Positions 17,787 through 26,408 of a DNA stretch of 64,000 nt are shown piece after piece; within the stretch, counting starts at the first letter, position 1; every line of letters starts with the position of its first letter. This DNA comes from Derxia gummosa DSM 723 (GTDB taxonomy: Bacteria; Pseudomonadota; Gammaproteobacteria; Burkholderiales; Burkholderiaceae_E): NCBI RefSeq assembly GCF_000482785.1, contig NZ_AXWS01000015.1, forward strand, positions 62,001 to 126,000, given 5' to 3'. The position numbers and the translations under genes were made by a program. Under the pieces are notes generated by a model that was given only the letters and a program-made list of their open reading frames with translations, was not told the origin of the DNA and did no database searches.

Positions 17787-19235
17787 TTACCGCGCCGCGA
17801 GCAAGCCCGGCCCGAGCGACCGCAGCCGCAGGTTCGCCTGATACCCGTCGAACAGCGAGTTGAGGTAGGCCGCCCGCAGCGCGTAATGGTCGGCCTCGGC
17901 GCTCATCACGTCGAACAGCGAGCGCCGGCCAAGCTCGGCCCATTGCTGGAAGGTGGCCTCGCGCAATTCGTCGCTGGCGCGCACCACGTCGCCGTAGCCG
18001 CGCGCGCGGTCGAAGCTGGCGGCGAGCTGGTCGAAGGTTTCGAGCAATTGCGTCTGGCGCTGGGCGTTGGCTTCGGTCACGCGCTCGCGCGCGGCGGCGG
18101 CGCGTTCGAGCGCGGCGCGGCGCGCGGCCACGTCGGACTGGCCGCTGAAGATCGTGTAGCTGAGCTGGATGCCGGCCATCCAGGCGCCCGCGTTCAGCTC
18201 GCCGTTGCGGCCGACGCTGCGCGAGGCGGCGAGACTGACCTGCGGCTTCTGCCCGGCGGCGACCGCCTCGGCCTGGCTGCCGGCGGCGTCGGCCTGGGCG
18301 CGCAGCTGGCGCAGCTCGCGGCTGTCGCGCGCGTCGGCGCTGAGCTGCTCGAAATCGGGCGCGCCGATGAGCGCGGGCGCGATGCCGTCGGCGGGTGCGA
18401 GGTCGTCGCCGACGAAGCGGCGCAGCCGGGTCTCGATCTGGCGCTGCGTGGCGAGCGCGGCGTCGCGCGCGAGTTCGGCCTGGGCCTGGGTCTTTCGCGC
18501 CTGCACGAGTTCGCTGGCGCGGCCGCGATCGACCGCGACGATCTGCCCGATGCGGTCGGCCAGCGCGGCCATGCGCAGTGCGTACTGGCGCTGCACGCCG
18601 GCCTGGGCGCGGGCGCGTTCGCGCTCGACGGCGAGGGTGGCGGCTTCGAGCGCGACGGCTTCGCGCGTGGCATCGACGCCGAGCGCGGCAGCTTCGGCGA
18701 GGCGACGGCGCCAGTCTTCGAGCGCGCTCTGGCGGCCGAAGTCGTACACCGGCACGCTCGCGCCGAGGCTGGCCGAGGTCTGGCGGCCGTTGCCGAGCCA
18801 GGGCGTGCTGGCGCCGGCAAAGGCGGCGCGCGCGCCGGCATCGACGCGCGGCAGACGGGCGCCGCGCGTCTCGTCGAGATCGGCGCGGCTCGCGTCGGCC
18901 TCGCGTTCGCCGGCCGCGACGAGCGCGCTGCGCGCGGCGGCGAGGCGCACGAGGGCTTGCAGGCGCAGTTCGGCGTCGCGGGTGTCGATCTGGAGGAAGC
19001 GGTCGGGGGCGGCGTCGGCGTCGCGCGCGGCGCGCGGGGCGTCGATTACGAGCGGCGCGGTGCCGGAGGCGGCGGCCGACACCTCGGCCCGCGCGGCGGC
19101 GCTGCCGAGCGCGAGCAGCAGGGCGAGGGCGGCCGTGCGAAGCCGCGTGCGGCCAGTGGCGGGCACCGGCGCGGCGCGTCGGGCGTCGCCTGCGGCGGCG
19201 CGCGTCGGCGCGGGGATACGTCGTTCAGCGTTCAC
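17787..19235 (-). CDS. TolC-family outer membrane channel of a type I secretion system
   Basis: 482 residues with a signal-type hydrophobic stretch near 33-49 ending in ARA, then two TolC-like halves rich in Ala-Arg-Glu coiled helix. Landmarks are VPVYDFGRQS, LSYTIFSGQSD and the C-terminal SLFDVMSAEADHY segment, the usual places of the beta-barrel strands and helices in outer membrane efflux proteins. It would form the outer-membrane exit duct for the ABC and HlyD proteins encoded just upstream. The start is GTG at 19235 with GGGAGG at the right distance, overlapping the end of the HlyD gene by 11 nt, which implies translational coupling. Last gene of a four-gene operon. Confidence 0.9.
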   Translation of the reverse strand: MNAERRIPAPTRAAAGDARRAAPVPATGRTRLRTAALALLLALGSAAARAEVSAAASGTAPLVIDAPRAARDADAAPDRFLQIDTRDAELRLQALVRLAAARSALVAAGEREADASRADLDETRGARLPRVDAGARAAFAGASTPWLGNGRQTSASLGASVPVYDFGRQSALEDWRRRLAEAAALGVDATREAVALEAATLAVERERARAQAGVQRQYALRMAALADRIGQIVAVDRGRASELVQARKTQAQAELARDAALATQRQIETRLRRFVGDDLAPADGIAPALIGAPDFEQLSADARDSRELRQLRAQADAAGSQAEAVAAGQKPQVSLAASRSVGRNGELNAGAWMAGIQLSYTIFSGQSDVAARRAALERAAAARERVTEANAQRQTQLLETFDQLAASFDRARGYGDVVRASDELREATFQQWAELGRRSLFDVMSAEADHYALRAAYLNSLFDGYQANLRLRSLGPGLLAAR

Positions 19236-20454
19236 GGAAAGCCTCCCGCGACTTGAGCACGGGCTTGAGCAGGTATTCGAGGATCGTGCGGTCGCCGGTG
19301 CGGATCTCGACGCTCGCGGTCATGCCGGGCACGACGGGCAGCGGCTCGCCGTGCGCGCGCAGCGTCGAGGCATCGGCGCTGACGATCACGCGGAAGTAGC
19401 CATCCTGCTGCTGGGCCGAGCGTTCGTCGGTGAGGGAATCGGGGCTGATGTACTCGACCCGGCCCGACAGCCCGCCATGCGTGAAGTAGTCGTAGGCGCT
19501 GAGTTTGATCTGCGCCGGCAGCCCCACCTGCAGAAAGCCGAGGTCGGCCGGCTTGACCTTGGCCTCGACCTTGAGCCGGTCGCCCACCGGCAGGATGTCC
19601 AGCACCGGCTGGCCGGCGGCCACCACGCCGCCGCGCGTGGCGATGCGGATGTTCTTCACCACGCCGCGCACCGGCGACACGAGCGTGCTGCGCTCGACCT
19701 GATCGCGCCGCGCGACCTGCTGCTCGTCGATGCCCGCGAGGTCGGCGGCGACGCGGGTGCGCTCGGCAGCGGCGTCCTGGCGGAAGCGGTTGATGCGCTC
19801 GCTGATGGCGGTCTCGGCGTCGTTGGCGGCGCGGCGCAGGCGGATGACTTCCACCTCGCTTTGCAGGCCGCGCGCGGCGAGGCTTTCGGCGATGGCGAGT
19901 TCGCGCCGCGCGAGGTCGAGGCTGGCGCGGTAGCCGGCCACCGATTCGTCGAGCGCGCGGCGGCGGGCGGCGAAGGCGTCGGCTTCGTCCTGCCGCGCCT
20001 GCGGGCGTTCGGCGAGGTCGGCGGGCCAGACGGGCGCGGCGCCGCGCGTCTCGGCGTCGAGCCGGGCGAGCTGGGCGCGCAGCGCGAGCTGGCGCGCGCG
20101 GCCTTCGTTGCTCTGCGCGGCGACGCGCGTCGGATCGAGCCGCGCGACGGGCTGGCCGGCCTCGACCAGCTCGCCGTCGCGCACGAGCAGCTCGGCGAGC
20201 AGGCCGCCTTCGAGGCTGGCGACGAGCTGCTCGCGGCCCTCGGGCACGACGCGGCCGTCGGCCTTGGTGACGACATCGACCTGCGCGACCGCCGCCCAGC
20301 CGATCGCCGCCGCGATGAATAGCGCCATGAGCCAGAGCGCCGCGTTGGCGCGCGGCATGCGCTCGGCGAGCTGGGCGTCGCGCAGGCCGTCGAGAAAGCG
20401 CTCGTCGCCGGGGAAGACGCGGCCGGCCGGGCGGGGGAGGGCGGGGCGGGTCAT
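19225..20454 (-). CDS. HlyD-family periplasmic adaptor of a type I secretion system
   Basis: Membrane fusion protein of 409 residues. It has a cytoplasmic N-terminus, one membrane segment (about 38-57), and the start of the lipoyl/barrel domain at VDVVTKADGRVVPEGREQ. A long alpha-helical hairpin with SLAARGLQSEVEV, the return STLVSPVRGVVKNI and a beta-barrel domain ending before ILEYLLKPVL complete it. This is the HlyD/LapC layout that joins the inner-membrane ABC exporter to TolC. The ATG at 20454 shares an ATGA with the stop of the ABC gene, a 4-nt overlap, so translation is coupled. The much longer open frame upstream is an artefact of GC-rich sequence. Confidence 0.93.
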   Translation of the reverse strand: MTRPALPRPAGRVFPGDERFLDGLRDAQLAERMPRANAALWLMALFIAAAIGWAAVAQVDVVTKADGRVVPEGREQLVASLEGGLLAELLVRDGELVEAGQPVARLDPTRVAAQSNEGRARQLALRAQLARLDAETRGAAPVWPADLAERPQARQDEADAFAARRRALDESVAGYRASLDLARRELAIAESLAARGLQSEVEVIRLRRAANDAETAISERINRFRQDAAAERTRVAADLAGIDEQQVARRDQVERSTLVSPVRGVVKNIRIATRGGVVAAGQPVLDILPVGDRLKVEAKVKPADLGFLQVGLPAQIKLSAYDYFTHGGLSGRVEYISPDSLTDERSAQQQDGYFRVIVSADASTLRAHGEPLPVVPGMTASVEIRTGDRTILEYLLKPVLKSREAFRER

Positions 20455-23282
20455 GGCGTGGGTTGGGCCGAGGCGGCTTGCGCGGCTTGGGGCGGTTGCT
20501 CGGGCCGCGCGGGTTGCGCGGCCGGTGCGGCGTTGGCGGTCTGCGCGGCGGCCGCCTGGGCGCGGCGGGTGAGTTCGGCCATCACGCGGCGGCGCAGGGC
20601 TTCGGCGGCAGCCGTGGCGGGGTCGGGTGCGGCGGCGGTCGTGGTGGCTGGCGTCGGTGTTTCGGGCGTGACGGGCGTGACGGGCGCGGTGGCGACGGTG
20701 CCGTCGGCAGTCGGGACGGCTTGCGCCGACGTCGCGGCGCGAGCGGGCATCGCGGCCTGTTCCGGCATTGCTTCGATCCGCGCCGACGCCTGAGCGGCCA
20801 CCTGCGCCGGCATCGCCCGCGCCACCTGCGCGGCTTCGGCCGTCGTCACCCGTCCCGGCGTGGCGCTGCCCGCCATCGCCGTCTGCTGTGCCTGCAACGT
20901 CGCCAGCACCTCGGCCTTGCTGCCGTCGAGCACCACCTTGCCGGCCTCGACCACGACGATGCGGTCCACCAGCGCGAGCAGCGCCGGCCGGTGCGTCACC
21001 ACCACGAGCGTGCGGCCGTCCACCGTCGCGCCGAGCTGGCGGATGAAATCCATCTCGGCCTGGGCGTCCATCGAGCTGGTCGGCTCGTCCATCAGCAGCA
21101 CGCGCGGGCGCGTGACGAGGCAGCGCGCCAGCGCGACGAGTTGGCGCTGGCCGCCCGACAGCAGCCCGCCCATCTCGCCCACCGGCAAGTCCCAGCCGAG
21201 CGGATGCGCGGCCGCAAGCCGGTCGAGCCCGGTCTGCCGCGCCACCTGCTGGAACCAGCCGGCGTCGATGTTGGCGCGGCCCATGAACACGTTCTCGCGC
21301 AGCGTGCCGTGGAACAGTCTCGGCTCCTGCGCGACGAAGCCGGTCTGGGCGCGGAAGTCGGCCGGGTCGATCTGGCGCAGGTCGAGCCCGTCCACCAGCA
21401 CCGTGCCCGCCGTCGGCTGGTACAGCCCCGCGAGCAGGCGCAGCAGCGTCGATTTGCCGCTGCCGATCTTGCCGAGGATGGCCACGCGCTCGCCGGCGCG
21501 GATGTCGAGGCTCACGTCCCTGAGCACGGTCGGCGCGTGGCGGCCCGCCGCGCCGGGCAGGCCGCCGAGGCCGCCGGCCGCGCCCGTCGCGCCGCCCGCG
21601 CCAAAGCCCGCCGCCCCCGCCGCCCCGAAGGCCGACGCCGCCATGCCCGCCGCCGCGCCCGCATGCCCGCCGCCGCGCCTGGCCGGATACGCAAAGCTCA
21701 CGTCCTTCAACGCCAGCTCGCCCCGGATGTCCGGTCGCGCGAGATAGCTGCGGTCGGGCGCGCGCTCGGTCGGCAGGCACATGAGCTGGTCGAGCATCAC
21801 CAGCGCCGCCTTCGCGCCCTGGTAGCGCGTGGCCAGCGCCACCACGCCGCCGAGCGGCGCGATCGCGCGGCCCGCGAACATCACCGCGCCGATCAGCGCG
21901 CCGCCGGTGATGACGCCGTCATGGATCAGATGCACGCCCCACACCAGCATCACCAGCGTGACGAGCTGCTGCGACATGCCGGCGATGTTGTTGACCCAGC
22001 TCGACAGCCCGCGCGCGCCCAGCGCCGAAGCCGCCGCCGCTGCGTTCGCCTCTTCGTAACGCTTGAGGAAATGCGCCTGCGCGCCGGCCGCGCGCACCTC
22101 CTCCAGCCCCTCGACCGCCTCGATCAGCACGCCATGCAGCGCCGCCTGCTCGACCTGGTTGGCGCGCATGTGGCGCGCGAGCATGCGCTGCGTGATCCAG
22201 CACAGCCCGCCCACCAGCGGCACGCTCACCACCAGCACCCAGGCCAGCGGCCCGGCGATGAAGAAGGTGACCGCGATGAACAGCGCCACGAAGGGCAGAT
22301 CGCTCAGCGCCGACAGCGTGGCCGAGGCCGAGAAGTCGCGCACCGTCTCGATCTGCGCCACCTGATGCGCGAAGGCGCCGGCCGATTCGGGCTTGTGCTC
22401 CAGCCGGATGCCGAGCGTCTGGCGGAACAGCAGGCTGCCGAGCGCGAGGTCGGCCTTCTTGCCGGCGTGGTCGATGAGATGGCTGCGCAACTGGCGCGCC
22501 GCGAGATCGAAGCCCGTGGCCAGCAGCGCGCCCACCGCGAGCGAATACAGCGTGACGAAGGCCTCGTGCGGGATCACGCGGTCGTACACGACGGACGTGA
22601 AGAAGCCGCTCACCAGCATCAGCACATTGGTGATGAGCGCCGCGAGCATGGCCGAGCGGTAGTAGGGCGAGTAGCGCTTGAGCGTGCCCCAGAGCCAGTG
22701 CTGGCCGGGCGCGAGCAGCAGGCTGTCGCCGCCGGCGGGCGCGCGCTGGCCGGCCGGGCGCGGCGTGGCGAGCAGGGCGCTGCCGGCGTAGTCGGCCAGC
22801 AGCTCGGCTTCGGTGGCGATGCGCGCGATGCCGCTGGCCGGAAGCAGGATTTCGAATGCGGGTTCGCGCTGGTCGAGCCGGCGCGTGATGGCGACGACCT
22901 CGCCGCTCTTCATGAACAGCAGCGCCGGCAGCAGCAGGCTCAGGATGTCGCGCGGCGCGCGCCGCACGAGACCGGCGCTGAAGCCGGCGTTGCGCAAGGC
23001 CGCAAGCGCTTGCGCGGGCCGCAGCCGGCCGCTGACGGCGATGCCGTCGAGCAGCGCCGCGCCGCTGCGCTCCATGCCGTGATGGCGGCAGAGCCAGAGC
23101 AGCGCGATGATGAGCGGATCGTCGCCGGGGATGTCGGTGGCGCGGCGGTGATGGCTGTCGCCGCCCTGGGCGGCGTCGGGCGGCGTGCCTTCGGTCTGCG
23201 CGCCGGAAGCTGCGACAGGCGGGCGCATTGCGTCCGCCAAAGTGCTGCCGGCGCCGGACCCGCCCGGCGCGGCGGCATTCAT
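20451..23282 (-). CDS. Type I secretion ABC transporter with degenerate C39-like domain
   Basis: 943 residues. The N-terminal 45-170 region is a C39-like fold without the protease Cys-His pair (GDDPLIIALLWLCRHHG), as in LapB/CyaB-type exporters that recognise unfolded substrates without cutting them. A six-helix membrane domain (about 205-480) follows, then the nucleotide-binding domain: Walker A GKIGSGKST with Lys610, LSGGQRQ, Walker B LLMDEPTSS with Asp732-Glu733, and VVTHRP. Two oddities: a Gly/Ala-rich insert of about 50 residues between the A-loop (VSFAYPA) and the next strand (TVLRDVSL), and an Ala/Pro/Thr-rich tail of some 140 residues after the ATPase. It overlaps by 4 nt (ATGA) both the glycosyltransferase gene before it and the HlyD gene after it. 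Confidence 0.92.
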   Translation of the reverse strand: MNAAAPGGSGAGSTLADAMRPPVAASGAQTEGTPPDAAQGGDSHHRRATDIPGDDPLIIALLWLCRHHGMERSGAALLDGIAVSGRLRPAQALAALRNAGFSAGLVRRAPRDILSLLLPALLFMKSGEVVAITRRLDQREPAFEILLPASGIARIATEAELLADYAGSALLATPRPAGQRAPAGGDSLLLAPGQHWLWGTLKRYSPYYRSAMLAALITNVLMLVSGFFTSVVYDRVIPHEAFVTLYSLAVGALLATGFDLAARQLRSHLIDHAGKKADLALGSLLFRQTLGIRLEHKPESAGAFAHQVAQIETVRDFSASATLSALSDLPFVALFIAVTFFIAGPLAWVLVVSVPLVGGLCWITQRMLARHMRANQVEQAALHGVLIEAVEGLEEVRAAGAQAHFLKRYEEANAAAAASALGARGLSSWVNNIAGMSQQLVTLVMLVWGVHLIHDGVITGGALIGAVMFAGRAIAPLGGVVALATRYQGAKAALVMLDQLMCLPTERAPDRSYLARPDIRGELALKDVSFAYPARRGGGHAGAAAGMAASAFGAAGAAGFGAGGATGAAGGLGGLPGAAGRHAPTVLRDVSLDIRAGERVAILGKIGSGKSTLLRLLAGLYQPTAGTVLVDGLDLRQIDPADFRAQTGFVAQEPRLFHGTLRENVFMGRANIDAGWFQQVARQTGLDRLAAAHPLGWDLPVGEMGGLLSGGQRQLVALARCLVTRPRVLLMDEPTSSMDAQAEMDFIRQLGATVDGRTLVVVTHRPALLALVDRIVVVEAGKVVLDGSKAEVLATLQAQQTAMAGSATPGRVTTAEAAQVARAMPAQVAAQASARIEAMPEQAAMPARAATSAQAVPTADGTVATAPVTPVTPETPTPATTTAAAPDPATAAAEALRRRVMAELTRRAQAAAAQTANAAPAAQPARPEQPPQAAQAASAQPTP

Positions 23283-25108
23283 CCCGCCAGCCGCTCGATG
23301 GCGGCTTCGAGGTCACGCACGAGGCCGGGGATGTCGAACAGCGGCGTGTTCATGCGCTCCTGCGCCAGATAGCGGCGGTAGCTCGCCACGCGCGCCGGAT
23401 TGCGGCCGAGCGCGATGGCCAGCTTCTCGTACTCGGCCTCGCTCTCGGTGATGAGGTCGGGCAGGCCGACGGCGGTCAGCAGGCTGCCCGCCATGCGCGA
23501 GATGTAGCTGCGGCCAGAGCGCGTGACGAGCGGCAGGCCCATGAACAGCGCGTCGTTGGCCGTGGTGCCGGCGTTGTACGGGAAGGTGTCGAGAAAGAGA
23601 TTGGCCAGCGGCAGGCGCGCGAGATAGTCGGCCGGCGCGGCGCGGCTGGCGAACACGAGCCGCGACGGATCGACGCCGGCCGCCGCCGCCGCGCGATGCA
23701 TCGCGTCATGCGCCCAGCGGTTGTCGGCCAGCAGCCAGAGCTGGCTGTCGGGCACGCCGGCGAGGATGCGCATCCAGCTCCCGAACTGCGCCTCGCTGAT
23801 CTTGTAGTTGTTGTTGAACGAGCAGAACACGAAGGCGTCGTCGCGCAGACCCATCTGGGCGCGCGTGGGCCGGGTGCCGATCTCGCGCTTGCGGTCGCTC
23901 ACCTGGTAGCAGTGCGGCAGGTAGACCGGCTGCTCGGTCATGTAAGGCAGCAGGCTGTCGGGCATGACGTAGCGGTCGGCGATCACATGATCGACGCCGG
24001 GCAGGGCGCTGGTGCCGGGCAGGCCGAGCCAGCCGATCTGCACCGGCGCCGGGCGGTAGCCGAGGATGTCGGGCCGCGCGCCCGAGGTCAGCCCCTGCAA
24101 ATCGATGAGCACGTCGATCTCGTTGGCATGGATGACGCGCGCGGCGGTCTCGTCGTCCAGATGGCCGATCGGCACGTAATGGTCGAAGCCCTCGACGATG
24201 CGCCGGCGCACGCTCGTGCCGTCCTCGCGCGACCAGCAGAAGCCATACACCTCGAAGCGCTCGCGGTCGTGCAGCGAGAACAGCTCGGCCGTCAGCAGCC
24301 CCACCGCGTGCAGGCAGAAGTCGCCCGACAGATAGCCGATGCGCAGCTTGCCCTCGCGGCCGTCCGGATGCGCCGGCAGCGGCACGGGCTGCTTCACGCG
24401 CTCGTGCACGAAGCGCTGGGCCGCGAGCAGTTGCAGCGCCGGGTCGTCGGTGTGGGCCAGCATCGCCAGCGGCGAGGTGCCCATGAGCAGCTTGTTGGGC
24501 GTGACGCCCGGCAGCTCGCGCATCACCGGCCAGGCGCATTGCTTCTGGCGGATGTGGACGTAGTGCTGCACCACCTTGGGCTGGTCGGGGCGGATCGCGA
24601 GGCTGACCTCCATGTAGGTCTCGGCCTCGTCATAGCGCTTCATCTCCTCCAGCACGCGGGCGAGGTTGTTGAGCGCATGCAGGCGCAGCTCGGTGTCGGC
24701 ATCGAGTTCGGGCTGATCGTCGAGCAGGTCGAGCACCGAGCGCCATTCGCTCAGCGCGGCCTTGCGTTCGCCCAGGCGTTCGAGCTGGTGGCCGAGGTTG
24801 AGATGGGCGTGGATGAAATCGGGCTTGGCCGCGATGGCTTCGCGGTAGATGGTCGCCGCCTCGGAGCAGCGGTCGAGCGCGCCGAGCACGGTGCCGAGGT
24901 TGAACAGCGCGACGTTGCGGAACGGCGAGTCGCCGCGCGCGAGCCAGGCGCGGTAGAGCGTCGCGGCGGCATCGAGCTGCTGGCGGCCGACGAGCTGCTG
25001 GGCGCGGTCGATCACGTCGGGCAGCGCGAGCTGGCCCTCGCGCAGCGCGGCGAGCGAGGTTTCGAGAAAGCTGTCGGTGGCTGCGCCGGCCGGATCGGTC
25101 CTGTCCAT
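23279..25108 (-). CDS. TPR / OGT-like glycosyltransferase (GT41, SPINDLY family)
   Basis: 609 residues from an ATG at 25108 preceded by AGGA. Residues 35-185 form tetratricopeptide repeats; from about 255 the sequence follows the O-GlcNAc transferase catalytic fold: GYLSGDFCLHAVG with His267, IDVLIDLQGLTSGARPDI, RPAPVQIGWLGLPGTSA, FCSFNNNYKI with Lys436 (matching the UDP-contacting Lys of human OGT) and FPYNAGTTANDALFMGLP. Family members transfer a sugar, usually GlcNAc from a UDP donor, to Ser/Thr or Asn of proteins in the cytoplasm. The stop overlaps the ABC exporter start (ATGA), so it is the first gene of the secretion operon. The Thr-rich octad protein is an obvious candidate acceptor, by inference only. 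Confidence 0.9.
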   Translation of the reverse strand: MDRTDPAGAATDSFLETSLAALREGQLALPDVIDRAQQLVGRQQLDAAATLYRAWLARGDSPFRNVALFNLGTVLGALDRCSEAATIYREAIAAKPDFIHAHLNLGHQLERLGERKAALSEWRSVLDLLDDQPELDADTELRLHALNNLARVLEEMKRYDEAETYMEVSLAIRPDQPKVVQHYVHIRQKQCAWPVMRELPGVTPNKLLMGTSPLAMLAHTDDPALQLLAAQRFVHERVKQPVPLPAHPDGREGKLRIGYLSGDFCLHAVGLLTAELFSLHDRERFEVYGFCWSREDGTSVRRRIVEGFDHYVPIGHLDDETAARVIHANEIDVLIDLQGLTSGARPDILGYRPAPVQIGWLGLPGTSALPGVDHVIADRYVMPDSLLPYMTEQPVYLPHCYQVSDRKREIGTRPTRAQMGLRDDAFVFCSFNNNYKISEAQFGSWMRILAGVPDSQLWLLADNRWAHDAMHRAAAAAGVDPSRLVFASRAAPADYLARLPLANLFLDTFPYNAGTTANDALFMGLPLVTRSGRSYISRMAGSLLTAVGLPDLITESEAEYEKLAIALGRNPARVASYRRYLAQERMNTPLFDIPGLVRDLEAAIERLAG

Positions 25109-25969
25109 CGCGTGTCGTTCCTGTGCTGACCCGCGCCTGCGGATGGGCAACGGGAAATGACGCGATGCTAGGGACGGCCGGCGGCGCGGATTCGGTGGAG
25201 GAAAGGGGTGGGCGCGGCCCTGTTTCGGGGTTGGCGCGGCGCGCTTCTGGCGGGTTGTGACGGAGTTGGCGCGAAGCGGAGTGCCGCATGGGCGCGTCGG
25301 CGTGGCCGGCATTCGTCGGCGCCGGTCCGCAACCGTTCACAGCGAATGCCGGCCGATTGGCGGGACGGAAACTCGTCCATTGCCGGGGCGGGATGGCGCC
25401 CTTTCGCGGCGATCCGATACGGAAATGAAAGCCGGGATTTCATTTGCCGAAGGCGCCAGCCGGGAGTTTCGCGCGCAATGAAATGGCGGTATCGCAATGC
25501 CGCAGCCGGAAAGTGTCTCGCGTGATCGTGGCGGCAATTCATTCCGGATGCCGGCGCGATTTGCCGGCCGTCTACCGTCTGCCGTTGGCCACCGGGTGAC
25601 CGTTGCCGCTCCACCCGGGCGATTGCCGGAAATGAAGTTACCCCGGCGCGCAATTGCGCGATATGAATCGGCAATTGCGGTGGAATCGGCAGGAAGTTGT
25701 CGCCCGCTCGCCTTTTGCCGTCTTGCGTATCACGGGATTGCTCGATGCGGAATTGGCCGGCGAATTCGAGAATCGAATCACATGCGAGGCAATTCGGTCG
25801 TCATTGCCTCGAATGCGTGTGCATCCGCACTTGAGGCTTCCCTGTTCCGGCTAATAGTGCGGGGTTTCCCCGATCGAGCGGGCGGGCAAAGGCCGCCGGT
25901 GGGCGGCAACGACATGAACAAGGCGGTCCGGCGTGCGCCGCGTCGCCAATACGCAGGAAGGGAATGAGG
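25109..25969. other. Long intergenic region of lower GC upstream of the secretion operon
   Basis: 861 bp between the divergent glycosyltransferase gene and the small membrane protein gene. I see no credible gene. From about 25400 to 25860 the sequence is clearly more AT-rich than its surroundings, with repeated words such as GGAAATGAA, GCAATTGC (twice, 25650-25680) and an 8-bp inverted repeat at 25423-25445. It probably holds the promoter and operators of the secretion operon, or remnants of decayed sequence. Confidence 0.6.
25423..25445. promoter_or_regulatory. Inverted repeat AAATGAAA-N7-TTTCATTT
   Basis: Perfect 8-bp arms (25423-25430 and 25438-25445) with a 7-bp spacer, in the AT-richer gap 315 bp upstream of the glycosyltransferase start. 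The shape suits a dimeric regulator. No regulator gene adjoins it, so its function is a guess. Confidence 0.35.
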
Positions 25970-26317
25970 ATGGATGCGCAATTCATCACGCGCGATTTCA
26001 TGGGTGCGCCGGGCGGCGGGCCGATGGCGCGACGGGGTGCGGCCCTGCGCAGCGGGTTGCTGGCGACGGCCTTCGTGCTGTTCGGATGGGTGACGGTCAT
26101 CAACGGCGGCTTCGTGATCGCCGGCTGGCGCGCGCCGCTGTTCTTCTGCGAGGGCCAGATCGCGCTGGCGGCGGCGCTGGCGGTGTTCCATGTGGCGGGC
26201 CAGCTCGGGCTGCGCTTCGCCAAGCTGGTGGGATGGGGCATGGGCGCGGCCCTGGTGCTGATGCTGGGGGCGGTGCTGCCGCCGCTCGTCTGGCTGGCCC
26301 TCGGTCCGCGGGGCTGA
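25970..26317 (+). CDS. Small integral membrane protein, unknown function
   Basis: 115 residues from the ATG at 25970, which lies 8 nt after AGGAAGG; the ATG at 25964 is too close to that site. There are three hydrophobic segments: about 28-50 (LLATAFVLFGWVTVINGGFV), 60-75 and 85-108. The short cytoplasmic N-terminus carries an Arg pair before the first segment. No family is recognised. The gene is isolated and faces the sodC gene. Confidence 0.65.
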   Translation: MDAQFITRDFMGAPGGGPMARRGAALRSGLLATAFVLFGWVTVINGGFVIAGWRAPLFFCEGQIALAAALAVFHVAGQLGLRFAKLVGWGMGAALVLMLGAVLPPLVWLALGPRG

Positions 26318-26408
26318 GCGGCGGTTCGGCCGGCAGGCAGGCGGTTCGGCGCGCGCAGCCGGCCGGGACGGCGGCCGCCGCGACCGGGCGGCGCGCCGCC
26401 GTCGTCGA

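Noticed and set aside
20463-23372. A 969-codon plus-strand frame across the ABC transporter
   Set aside because: The translation is His/Arg/Ala-rich low complexity with no domain; the minus strand carries Walker A, signature and Walker B motifs.
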